A stretch of DNA of 64,000 nt, from assembly GCA_023451825.1 (NCBI GenBank), contig JAEXYA010000034.1:85113-149112 (forward strand), given 5' to 3'. A model generated the notes under the pieces. It saw only the letters and a program-made list of their open reading frames with translations. It did not search any database and had not been told where the DNA came from. The translations under genes were made by a program, and so were the position numbers. Below, piece by piece: positions 52,157 through 59,846 of this stretch (position 1 is its first letter; each line of letters starts with the position of its first letter). Source of the stretch: Pseudomonadota bacterium. Lineage in GTDB: Bacteria; Pseudomonadota; Alphaproteobacteria; Rhizobiales; Xanthobacteraceae.

Positions 52157-52426
52157 CGTTCGGCCCCGTGCGTTCGTCTGGGTAGAGGGTGTATCAGCAA
52201 TTGCGGCGATATCGGGAAGCCGACTCGCGCCATCTTTCCCACTTCATACGCCGGCAAGCATCCGAGGTCAGCAGCCCCAACGGTCCGCGGCCCAGGACAA
52301 TGACTGCACTCTATATAGAAGAGTGGTGCGGCGCGATACAGACGGTAGGCGTCCGGAGCCGATATCTGCGTAAAAACCTCGCAAAAATCGTTTGGCGCGG
52401 CTGCCTCGTCGGCCTAAATCGGCAGC

Positions 52427-53029
52427 ATGCCTGCCACGCCCCCGCCACTCACGGCTGAAAGCTCCGGAACTGCAACCCAGATGCCTGTCGGATTGGGGGA
52501 GTTGTTCATCGCATTTGCGAAGATGTCGCTGGCCGGGTTCGGCGGCGTCCTGGTCTGGGCCCGCCGCGCCATCGTCGAACAGCATCGCTGGATGACGGCG
52601 GAGGAGTTCAACGAGACCTTCGCGCTGTGCCATTTCCTGCCGGGGCCGAATATCGTCAATCTCTCGGTCGTGTTCGGTGCCCGCATCCGCGGCATCCCCG
52701 GCGCCATCGCCGCATCTGCAGGCCTGCTCGGTCCGCCCGTGCTGATCGTGACCGTCCTCGCCATGCTGTATGCGCGCTACGGCGATTTGGATTCGCTGCG
52801 CCGCACACTAGCTGGCGTCTCCTGCGTTGCAGTCGGCCTGCTCTTTGCGGTGATCGCTCGGATGATGTTGCCGCTCTTGAAGAAGCGCGAGCCGCTGAGC
52901 CTGCTGATGATGCTGGCTGTGTTCGTTGCGGTCGGCCTGATGCGCTGGCCGTTGCCCACGGTGTTGCTGGTCTCGGTCCCGGTCAGCACTCTGCTCACCG
53001 TCATGCTGCGGCGCTGGAGCAAGGCGTGA
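52427..53029 (+). CDS. chrA: chromate transporter, first half-size subunit
   Basis: A 200-residue membrane protein of the CHR family, N-terminal type. FAKMSLAGFGGVLVWARRAI and EEFNETFALCHFLPGPNIVN contain the family Gly-Gly and PGP motifs; six hydrophobic segments. Short-chain CHR proteins are encoded as adjacent pairs and act together. Chromate export is the known role of some members, but many short forms are uncharacterised, so the substrate is inferred. Overlaps the next gene by four bases. Confidence 0.87.
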   Translation: MPATPPPLTAESSGTATQMPVGLGELFIAFAKMSLAGFGGVLVWARRAIVEQHRWMTAEEFNETFALCHFLPGPNIVNLSVVFGARIRGIPGAIAASAGLLGPPVLIVTVLAMLYARYGDLDSLRRTLAGVSCVAVGLLFAVIARMMLPLLKKREPLSLLMMLAVFVAVGLMRWPLPTVLLVSVPVSTLLTVMLRRWSKA

Positions 53030-53562
53030 ACCAAACTGGTCTCGGCACACTCTGGACTGTCGCCTGGACCTTCGGGCTGATGTCATTATTCGCCGTCGGC
53101 GGCGCCAATTCAGCCATTCCGGAGATTCACCGCATTGCGGTAGACGTCAATCATTGGCTGACAGACAAGCAATTCGCGGACGTCTATGCGATCTCGCAAC
53201 TCTCGCCAGGGCCGAATGTCCTGATCGTCACACTGATTGGATATCAGGTCGCCGGTATCCTGGGCGCTCTGGTCGCAACCGTGTCGATGTGCGGCCCGAC
53301 TGCGGTTGTCGCCTATTATGTCAGCCGTTTGCTCGCGCGTTCGACACACGCGACATGGCCAGGAATTGTGCAGGCGGCACTTGTCCCATTATCCATTGGT
53401 CTAATGAGCGCGAGTGGCCTCGTCGTGATGATGTCCGCAGACACTTCTATAATAGCATATGCGGTCACCGCGGTTGCAGCCATTCTGGCCTTCGCAACGC
53501 AGCTCAACCCGTTATGGTTGTTAGTTGCCGGAGGGTTACTTGGTTTCGCTGGCATTCTCTGA
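53026..53562 (+). CDS. chrA: chromate transporter, second half-size subunit
   Basis: A 178-residue CHR-family protein, the partner of the previous gene. WTFGLMSLFAVGGANSAIPE and FADVYAISQLSPGPNVLIVT repeat the same GG and PGP motifs. The GTG start (GTGA) overlaps the stop of the first subunit, giving coupled translation of an antiparallel pair. The last third of the gene has lower GC than its surroundings. No terminator is visible before the tct leader 130 bases on. Confidence 0.87.
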   Translation: MNQTGLGTLWTVAWTFGLMSLFAVGGANSAIPEIHRIAVDVNHWLTDKQFADVYAISQLSPGPNVLIVTLIGYQVAGILGALVATVSMCGPTAVVAYYVSRLLARSTHATWPGIVQAALVPLSIGLMSASGLVVMMSADTSIIAYAVTAVAAILAFATQLNPLWLLVAGGLLGFAGIL

Positions 53563-53696
53563 CGAAAATGGCTAGCAAGCTTGGCAACGGGGTCGTTGGG
53601 CGGCCCCGAACGACTTGAGCTATAGCTATGGGGCATAGCTACAAGACTTAGACCACAAGACTTGGGCTATAAGCTCGTGACTAGAGGGACGTACCA
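53563..53696 (+). promoter_or_regulatory. tctB leader with perfect dyad and direct repeats
   Basis: A perfect 8-bp dyad TAGCTATG-GGG-CATAGCTA lies at 53623-53641. It overlaps one copy of a partial direct repeat: GACTTGAGCTATAGCT at 53612 and GACTTGGGCTATAAGCT about 50 bases later, with GACTTAGAC between. The ribosome site AGAGGGA lies at the end. Looks like an operator for the tct operon; the regulator is not in this window. Confidence 0.45.
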
Positions 53697-54197
53697 ATGA
53701 GTGATGCGCCGAGCCACGCGCCGGGGAAATCAATGTTGCCTAGCTGGGTGAAGGGCCCGCAGGATTTTATCGGCGGTCTCGCCCTGGTGGCGATTGCTGC
53801 GTTTGCGTTGTGGGCATCGAGTGACCTGCAAGGCATGCATGGCTTCTCGTTCGGCGCAGGCACTGCGCCGCGGATGTTCGGCATTCTATTGCTAGGCCTC
53901 GGCGCTGCCGTGATGTTTGTCGGCATCTTCACCGAAGGTCCCGGCCTCCAGAAGTTTCATTGGCGTGGCCCGTTCTTCGTCATGCTGGCGATCTTGTCTT
54001 TCGCTCTCTGCATCCGCCCGATGGGCATGATCTTTTCGGCGATGTCGAGCTTCCTCATCGCAGCGCTCGGTTCGACCGAAACGCGCTGGATTGAGACGGC
54101 CATCGTGGGCGCCTGTCTGACGACATTCTGCGCCTTGCTTTTCCCGTATGCGCTGGGTCTGCCTTTGCAGATGTGGCCGACTTTCCTGATGCGCTGA
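53697..54197 (+). CDS. tctB: tripartite tricarboxylate transporter, small membrane subunit TctB
   Basis: A 166-residue membrane protein with four hydrophobic segments, the small subunit of a TTT-family secondary transporter. GPQDFIGGLALVAIAAFALW and GFSFGAGTAPRMFGILLLGL are typical TctB features. It forms the membrane unit with TctA and takes substrate from the periplasmic TctC. First gene of tctB-tctA-tctC. Substrate is probably a carboxylate, not determinable further. Confidence 0.9.
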   Translation: MSDAPSHAPGKSMLPSWVKGPQDFIGGLALVAIAAFALWASSDLQGMHGFSFGAGTAPRMFGILLLGLGAAVMFVGIFTEGPGLQKFHWRGPFFVMLAILSFALCIRPMGMIFSAMSSFLIAALGSTETRWIETAIVGACLTTFCALLFPYALGLPLQMWPTFLMR

Positions 54198-54210
54198 GGA
54201 CGAGGGCGTT

Positions 54211-55776
54211 ATGGGCGATCTTTTTTCCAATCTCGGTCTCGGCTTCGCGACCGTCTTCCAATTCGTGCAGTGGTCACCGTCGTGGCTAGGCGGGCTGAGC
54301 ATTCCGCTGCCGATGAATATTCTGCTGTGCCTGGTCGGTGCGCTGGTCGGCACGCTGGTCGGCGTTCTGCCGGGCATCGGCACCATCGCCACCGTGGCGA
54401 TGCTGCTGCCGATCACTTTCGGCCTGCCGCCGGTCGGTGCGCTGATCATGCTCGCCGGCATTTATTACGGCGCGCAGTATGGCGGCTCGACCACGTCGAT
54501 CCTGGTCAACATCCCCGGTGAAGCCGGCTCGGTTGTCACCGCGCTCGACGGCTTCCAGATGGCCAAGCAGGGCCGCGCTGGTCCGGCGCTCGCCATCGCC
54601 GCCATCGGCTCGTTCTTCGCCGGCTGCGTCGCCACCGTTCTGATCGCGATCCTCGGTGCGCCGCTCACCAAGCTCGCGCTCGCCTTCGGTCCGGCGGAAT
54701 ACTTCTCGCTGATGGTGCTCGGCCTGATCTTCGCGGTCGTGCTCGCCAAGGGCTCGGTGCTGAAGGCGATCGCCATGATCGTGTTCGGCCTGCTGCTCTC
54801 CATGGTGGGTTCGGATATCGAGACCGGCGCGTCGCGCATGTCGTTCAACATTCCCGAACTTGCTGACGGCCTCGGCTTCGCCACCGTCGCGATGGGTCTG
54901 TTCGGCTTTGCCGAAATCATCCGCAACCTCGATGCCGGCAGCGAAGAAGATCGCCAGCTCGTGCAGTCCAAGGTCACCGGCCTGATGCCGACCAAGGAGG
55001 ATCTGAAGATCTCGGCGCCGCCGATCTTGCGCGGCACCGTGCTCGGATCGATTCTCGGCATTCTGCCGGGCGGCGGCGCGGTCATCGCGTCCTTCGCGGC
55101 CTACACGCTTGAGAAGAAGCTCTCGAAGAACCCGAAGAAGTTCGGCCGTGGTGCGATCGAAGGCGTTGCGGCGCCGGAAAGCGCTAACAACGCGGCTGCA
55201 CAGACCTCGTTCATCCCGCTGCTCACCCTCGGCATTCCGCCGAATGCGGTGATGGCGCTGATGGTCGGCGCGATGACCATTCACGGCATCGTCCCGGGTC
55301 CGCAGGTGATGCAGAAGCAGCCCGATCTCGTCTGGGGCATGATCGCCTCCATGTGGGTCGGCAATCTGATGCTGCTCGTCATCAACCTGCCGATGGTTGG
55401 CATCTGGGTGCGTCTGCTCCGCGTGCCGTATCGCCTGATGTTCCCGTCGATCGTGGTGTTCTGCTCGATCGGCATCTATTCGGTGAACAACGCACCGATG
55501 GACGTCGTTCTTGCCGGCATCTTTGGTCTGGTCGGTTACTGGCTGATCAAGCATGATTTCGAGCCAGCTCCGCTGCTGCTCGGCATGGTGCTCGGCCCGC
55601 TGATGGAAGAGAACCTGCGTCGCGCATTGCTGATCTCGCGCGGCGACGCGACGGTGTTCTTCACCCGTCCGCTGTCGGCAACCCTGATGGCGATCTCGGC
55701 CTTCCTGCTGATCCTGGCCGTTCTTCCCGCATTGCGAAAGAAGCGCGACGAGGTCTTCGTCGAGTCCGAGAGCTAA
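54211..55776 (+). CDS. tctA: tripartite tricarboxylate transporter, large membrane subunit TctA
   Basis: A 521-residue permease with about twelve segments. The signature regions are VGTLVGVLPGIGTIATVAML near residue 45, YYGAQYGGSTTSILVNIPGE near 85, and GILPGGGAVIASFAAY near 275, with APESANNAAAQTSFIPLLTL following it. It is the main translocation subunit of the TTT system. It starts 13 bases after tctB and is followed by a strong hairpin before tctC. Confidence 0.95.
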   Translation: MGDLFSNLGLGFATVFQFVQWSPSWLGGLSIPLPMNILLCLVGALVGTLVGVLPGIGTIATVAMLLPITFGLPPVGALIMLAGIYYGAQYGGSTTSILVNIPGEAGSVVTALDGFQMAKQGRAGPALAIAAIGSFFAGCVATVLIAILGAPLTKLALAFGPAEYFSLMVLGLIFAVVLAKGSVLKAIAMIVFGLLLSMVGSDIETGASRMSFNIPELADGLGFATVAMGLFGFAEIIRNLDAGSEEDRQLVQSKVTGLMPTKEDLKISAPPILRGTVLGSILGILPGGGAVIASFAAYTLEKKLSKNPKKFGRGAIEGVAAPESANNAAAQTSFIPLLTLGIPPNAVMALMVGAMTIHGIVPGPQVMQKQPDLVWGMIASMWVGNLMLLVINLPMVGIWVRLLRVPYRLMFPSIVVFCSIGIYSVNNAPMDVVLAGIFGLVGYWLIKHDFEPAPLLLGMVLGPLMEENLRRALLISRGDATVFFTRPLSATLMAISAFLLILAVLPALRKKRDEVFVESES

Positions 55777-55809
55777 CAAGCTCTACTACATTACTGCGTC
55801 ACTCCGCCG

Positions 55810-55843
55810 CGGCCCGAAGTCGAATGGACTTCGGGCCGTTGCT
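55810..55843 (+). terminator. hairpin between tctA and tctC
   Basis: A perfect 12-bp stem CGGCCCGAAGTC / GACTTCGGGCCG with a GAATG loop, followed by TTGCTT. It may be a partial terminator or an mRNA-stabilising hairpin that sets a different level for the periplasmic binding protein. Confidence 0.75.
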
Positions 55844-55904
55844 TGTATTCAGTCCCGCGCAATACGTCATACTGGCGGGAAATTTTGTTCTGGGAGTCAA
55901 ACAT

Positions 55905-56888
55905 ATGAAGTCATTTAACCGCATGCTTGCGATCGGTGGCCTGGCGACGCTCGCCGGTCTTGCTGCCATTTCGACCAAGGCGCAGGCGCAGGACTATCCG
56001 ACCCGTCCCATCACCATGATCGTGCCCTTCGCGGCAGGTGGCCCGACCGACGTGATCGCGCGCATCGTTGCGTCCGATATGTCGAAGACCCTTGGCCAGC
56101 AGATCATCATCGAGAACGTCGTCGGCGCCGGCGGCACCACGGGCGCGACCCGCGCCGCCAAGGCCGCCAATGACGGCTACACCATCATCACCGGTCACAT
56201 GGGCACCCACGCTGCCGCCGTGCCGCTGTATCCGAAGCTCGCTTATCATCCGGAGAAGGATTTCGAGCCCGTCGCGCTGCTCGCCGGCACGCCGATCCTC
56301 ATCCTCTCCAAGAAGGATTTTGCGCCGAAGGACCTCAAGGAATTCGTCACCTATGTGAAGGCGAATAACGAGAAGCTGAACATGGCCCATGCCGGTGTCG
56401 GCTCGGTGTCCTATTCGTCCTGCGAGCTGCTCTCGTCGGTGCTCGACATCAAGCCGATCGGCGTGCCGTTCAACGGCACCGGTCCTGCGATGAACGCGCT
56501 GGTCGGTGGCCAGGTGGATTACATGTGCGACCAGATCGTCAATGCCGTGCCGCAGATCAAGGGCGGCACCATCAAGGCCTATGCGATCGCGACCCCCGAG
56601 CGTAACCCGTCGCTGCCGGACGTCCCGACCACCAATGAAGCCGGCCTGCCGAAGTACCAGGCCTCGGCCTGGAACGCGATCTTCGCGCCGAAGGGTACGC
56701 CTGCTGCGATCACTGCCAAGCTGAATGCGGCGGCTGCCAAGGCCCTCGACGACGAGAACGTCAAGAAGCGCCTGCTCGACCTCGGCTCGGACATCCCGAA
56801 GCCGGAAGCTCGGACCCAGGCGGCTCTCGGCACGCTGGTGAAGGACGAAGTCGCCAAGTGGTCGGCGGTGCTGAAGCCAGCCCAGTAA
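55905..56888 (+). CDS. tctC: tripartite tricarboxylate transporter substrate-binding protein (Bug/TctC family)
   Basis: A 327-residue periplasmic binding protein. Signal peptide to about residue 28 (LAAISTKAQA before QDYPTRPI). The mature protein begins YPTRPITMIVPFAAGGPTDV, the hallmark of Bug proteins, and has ENVVGAGGTTGATRAAKAAN, FNGTGPAMNALVGGQVDYMC and PTTNEAGLPKYQASAWNAIF. It binds a carboxylate and delivers it to TctAB. ATG at 55905 after TGGGAGTCAAAC is the start; the frame upstream crosses the hairpin. Confidence 0.95.
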   Translation: MKSFNRMLAIGGLATLAGLAAISTKAQAQDYPTRPITMIVPFAAGGPTDVIARIVASDMSKTLGQQIIIENVVGAGGTTGATRAAKAANDGYTIITGHMGTHAAAVPLYPKLAYHPEKDFEPVALLAGTPILILSKKDFAPKDLKEFVTYVKANNEKLNMAHAGVGSVSYSSCELLSSVLDIKPIGVPFNGTGPAMNALVGGQVDYMCDQIVNAVPQIKGGTIKAYAIATPERNPSLPDVPTTNEAGLPKYQASAWNAIFAPKGTPAAITAKLNAAAAKALDDENVKKRLLDLGSDIPKPEARTQAALGTLVKDEVAKWSAVLKPAQ

Positions 56889-56897
56889 GCGGGAACC

Positions 56898-56985
56898 TGT
56901 AGGGTGGGCAAAGCGAAGCGTGCCCACCTTCATATGCACGACACTTGACGGTGGGCACGGCGCAAGCGCCTTTGCCCACCCTACA
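56898..56985. repeat. family C variant repeat (GGTGGGCAAAGCG type), copy 2
   Basis: Left arm TGTAGGGTGGGCAAAGCGAA, right arm GCGCCTTTGCCCACCCTACA. It matches the copy at 27549-27631 in the arms, with a different spacer. It lies between the tctC stop and the terminator at 56996. Confidence 0.9.
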
Positions 56986-56995
56986 GCTGATTTCA

Positions 56996-57024
56996 GAGGC
57001 GGATCCGCAAGGATCCGCCTCTTG
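56996..57024 (+). terminator. Rho-independent terminator after tctC
   Basis: Perfect 11-bp stem GAGGCGGATCC / GGATCCGCCTC with a GCAA tetraloop, followed by TTGTCGTTT. It is separated from tctC by a repeat of about 90 bases. Confidence 0.85.
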
Positions 57025-57185
57025 TCGTTTGCAGGGAGGGAACACAGATTTCGGGGTATAATCCGGGAATCGCGATGTCCGGCCGCCGGCTGGAGCGATA
57101 GGTTCGCCGGCCCACCCACCGTGGCGATCGCATCCACGGGCAGTCATTCTCGTGGTGGCTGGCTATCTGACCGTCGGAGCTTCCC

Positions 57186-58088
57186 GTGACATCAAGACAT
57201 CCCGAGCATCAATATCTCGACCTGCTCAGGCTTGCCTTGGAACAGGGCGACGAGCGGCTCGATCGCACGGGTGTTGGCACACGTTCCCTGTTCGGCGCGA
57301 TGCTGCGCTTCGATCTGTCCAAGGGCGAAGTGCCGATCCTGACGACCAAGCGCGTCTATTGGAAAACGGCGGTCAAGGAGATGCTCTGGTTCCTCACCGG
57401 CGGGACCAACATCCAGGCCCTTCTTCGTGAAAATGTCCGGATCTGGACCGACTGGCCGCTGGCAAAATTCCGGACCGAGACGGGGGAGAATGTCTCCCAG
57501 GAAGAATTCGAGAAGCGGATCCTCGCCGATGACGGCTTCGCTGCCCAATGGGGCGAGCTCGGTCCGGTCTATGGCAAGCAGTGGCGCCGCTGGCTCGGCG
57601 CCGACGGCCGCGAACATGACCAGATCGCGCAGCTCGTCACCACGTTGAAAACCAATCCGGCGAGCCGCCGGATGTTGTTTCACGGCTGGAATGTCGCCGA
57701 GCTCGGTGGCATGGCGCTGCCGCCATGCCACATGGTCTATCAGTATCACGTCAATTCGAACGGTCGGTTGAACTGCCTTCTCTTTCAGAGGTCCGTCGAC
57801 CTCCTGCTAGGGGCGCCGTTCAATTTCGTTGGCGCCACGGCACTGCAGCTGATGTTGGCGCAACAGGCGGGGCTGGAGCCAGGCGAGCTCGTTTGGGTCG
57901 CAGGCGATGCCCATCTCTATCTCAACCATCTCGATCAAGCGCGCGAGCAGCTCTCGCGCGAGCCGCTCGCATGGCCGAAGATGACGCTGAAAGCGCGCGC
58001 GAAAAACATCGACGACTACGTGATCGATGATTTCGATGTTCAAGACTATGCGCCGCACGCCGCCATCAAGGCGGATGTCGCTGTCTGA
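57186..58088 (+). CDS. thyA: thymidylate synthase
   Basis: ThyA methylates dUMP to dTMP with methylenetetrahydrofolate, producing dihydrofolate for FolA to recycle. The 300-residue product has DRTGVGTRSLFGAMLRFDLS, VKEMLWFLTGGTNIQAL, the active-site segment MALPPCHMVYQYHV (Cys181), SVDLLLGAPFNFVGATALQL and GDAHLYLNHLDQA. It is longer than the 264-residue E. coli enzyme, mainly through the insert at about residues 98-125. The start is a GTG with GGAG 8 bases upstream. folA is 1.1 kb downstream on the same strand. Confidence 0.96.
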   Translation: MTSRHPEHQYLDLLRLALEQGDERLDRTGVGTRSLFGAMLRFDLSKGEVPILTTKRVYWKTAVKEMLWFLTGGTNIQALLRENVRIWTDWPLAKFRTETGENVSQEEFEKRILADDGFAAQWGELGPVYGKQWRRWLGADGREHDQIAQLVTTLKTNPASRRMLFHGWNVAELGGMALPPCHMVYQYHVNSNGRLNCLLFQRSVDLLLGAPFNFVGATALQLMLAQQAGLEPGELVWVAGDAHLYLNHLDQAREQLSREPLAWPKMTLKARAKNIDDYVIDDFDVQDYAPHAAIKADVAV

Positions 58089-58111
58089 GATCCTGCGGCC
58101 GATGGTGCGGC

Positions 58112-59002
58112 TTACTTGTCCGCAGTGAGATAGCGGCCGATCTCTGTGTGATCGGACTTCGGGCCGAGCTGCTTCAACGCGGCATTCCACATGGCCGTGA
58201 TCTGGTCGGCGAGCGGCGCCTTGACGCCGATCTGATGGGCAAGTTCGTCGGCGGTGTGGATGTCCTTTGCCATCAGCGCCATGGCAAAGCCTGAGGCGTA
58301 GCTTTCCGAGATCATGAATTGCTTGAGCTTGTTCTCGGTCGAATTGTTGCGGCCGGTCGAGGCGTTGAGCACATCGACGAGCGTGTTCGGCTCGATCCCG
58401 AACTTGCTCCCGATGGCGAGCGCTTCCGCTGCGGCGGCGAGACCGGCAGCCGAGACATAGTTGTTGAGCGCCTTGGCGGCGTGACCGGAACCGAGGGGGC
58501 CGGTACGGAACGCCGCTGGCCCCATGGAAAGCAGGATCTTGTTGGCACGATCGATGGTCGCGTGGTCGCCGCCGGCCATGATCGCCAGTGTGCCGCTGAT
58601 CGCGCGCTTGACGCCACCGGAGACCGGCGCATCGATGAATGCGAAGCCGTCCGCGATCAGTTCTTCGCCGAGCGCGCGCGTGCCGAGCGGGGCGGACGAA
58701 CTCATATCGATGATCACAGTGCCCTTGGCGAGCTTGGCCTTGATGCCTTCGACCGCAGCGCGCACGATCTTGCCGTCGGGCAGCAGTGTCACGATCGCGG
58801 ACGTGCCGGCGATCGCTTCGTCGATCGTCGCGGCGGCCTTGCCGCCTTCTCCCGCGAAGGTGGACCGCGCATCCGCCGACAGATCGAAGCCCATCACCTC
58901 AAAGCCGGCGCGGGCGATACACGCGGCCATCGGACGGCCCATATTGCCAAGTCCGATCACGGTCACCTTGGCGGGCGGGGCGATTGCGGCTGAATTCGTC
59001 AC
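58112..59002 (-). CDS. beta-hydroxyacid dehydrogenase (3-hydroxyisobutyrate/tartronate semialdehyde reductase family)
   Basis: A 296-residue NAD(P)-dependent dehydrogenase. The Rossmann motif VTVIGLGNMGRPMAACIARA is near residue 14; IIDMSSSAPLGTRAL, FIDAPVSGGVKRAISGTLAI (substrate-binding) and the catalytic-lysine region SGHAAKALNNYVSA near residue 172 define the family. Members include 3-hydroxyisobutyrate and tartronate semialdehyde enzymes; which applies is not clear. It lies opposite thyA and folA and splits that otherwise common pair. Confidence 0.9.
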   Translation of the reverse strand: MTNSAAIAPPAKVTVIGLGNMGRPMAACIARAGFEVMGFDLSADARSTFAGEGGKAAATIDEAIAGTSAIVTLLPDGKIVRAAVEGIKAKLAKGTVIIDMSSSAPLGTRALGEELIADGFAFIDAPVSGGVKRAISGTLAIMAGGDHATIDRANKILLSMGPAAFRTGPLGSGHAAKALNNYVSAAGLAAAAEALAIGSKFGIEPNTLVDVLNASTGRNNSTENKLKQFMISESYASGFAMALMAKDIHTADELAHQIGVKAPLADQITAMWNAALKQLGPKSDHTEIGRYLTADK

Positions 59003-59173
59003 GGGCGTTCCTCTGCTGTTATTTCTATTATTGATTTCCCAGCGCGAAACGATCTTCGGTCACGATGGAGCACGAACGAATTATCACACAAACCGCAGCC
59101 GTGATAATGTCGCACTGCAGGGCACCAATGTCAGCGGTGCGTTCAGGTCGCGCCGTTCAATGGGGACGCAGTT

Positions 59174-59695
59174 GTGAAGATCGAAATCGTCCTCGTTTAC
59201 GCCGTTGCCGAGAATGGCGTTATCGGCCATGACAACACGATCCCGTGGCGGCTGAAGTCCGACATGCAGCGCTTCAAGGCGCTGACCATCGGCAAGCCGA
59301 TTGTCATGGGGCGCAAGACCTTCGAGTCGTTCCCGCGCCGGCCGCTGCCGGGCCGCACCAATATCGTGATCACCCGCAATGCCGATTACACGGCAGAGGG
59401 CGCCGTCGTTGCCACGTCGCTCGATGCCGCCCGCGCCATCGCGACAGGCGACGCGCTCCGCCGTTCGGCGGCCGAGATCGCCATCATCGGCGGCGCCGAG
59501 ATCTATGCCCAATGGATGCCTTATGCGGATCGTCTCGAGGTCACCGAGGTCCATGCGCAGCCGGCCGGCGATACCACGCTGCCGCCTGTCGATCTCGCTG
59601 CGTGGGAAGAAACAGCGCGGATCCGGCATCCCGCCGGGGGCGAGGACAGCTTCGATTTCTCCTATGTGACATATTGCCGGATCGCGCCCCGTTAA
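59174..59695 (+). CDS. folA: dihydrofolate reductase
   Basis: FolA reduces dihydrofolate to tetrahydrofolate with NADPH. The 173-residue product shows VYAVAENGVIGHDNTIPWRL near the N-terminus, Asp30 as the catalytic acid (LKSDMQRFK), the NADPH segment KPIVMGRKTFESFPRRPLPG, and IAIIGGAEIYAQWMPYADRL. Length and motifs are normal. The start is a GTG; GGGGACGCAGTT precedes it. Functionally paired with thyA. Confidence 0.95.
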   Translation: MKIEIVLVYAVAENGVIGHDNTIPWRLKSDMQRFKALTIGKPIVMGRKTFESFPRRPLPGRTNIVITRNADYTAEGAVVATSLDAARAIATGDALRRSAAEIAIIGGAEIYAQWMPYADRLEVTEVHAQPAGDTTLPPVDLAAWEETARIRHPAGGEDSFDFSYVTYCRIAPR

Positions 59696-59755
59696 CCGTC
59701 TTTTCTGCCCGTTAACATTGAAAAACAGGGTGTTGCGCTTAACTCCGGGTGGCTT

Positions 59756-59793
59756 GCCCCTGCGTTGTAAGAGCAGGGGCGGTCCCCTATAAA
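59756..59793 (+). promoter_or_regulatory. sigma70-like promoter with overlapping dyad before hflK
   Basis: TTGTAA (59765-59770) and TATAAA (59788-59793) are spaced by 17 bases. The -35 box sits in the loop of a perfect dyad GCCCCTGC-N9-GCAGGGGC (59756-59780), an arrangement suited to repressor or activator binding. It lies 54 bases upstream of the hflK ATG. Confidence 0.55.
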
Positions 59794-59846
59794 GCCATGC
59801 AGAGATGGCGAGACCGGTATGTCCGGCCGCGCAGAGGAGAGTTTGA

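Noticed and set aside
59753..59791. Heat-shock (sigma32-like) promoter before hflK: CTTGCCCC and CCCCTATA
   Set aside because: The boxes resemble the consensus, but the spacing of about 23 bases is too long; the TTGTAA/TATAAA pair fits better.
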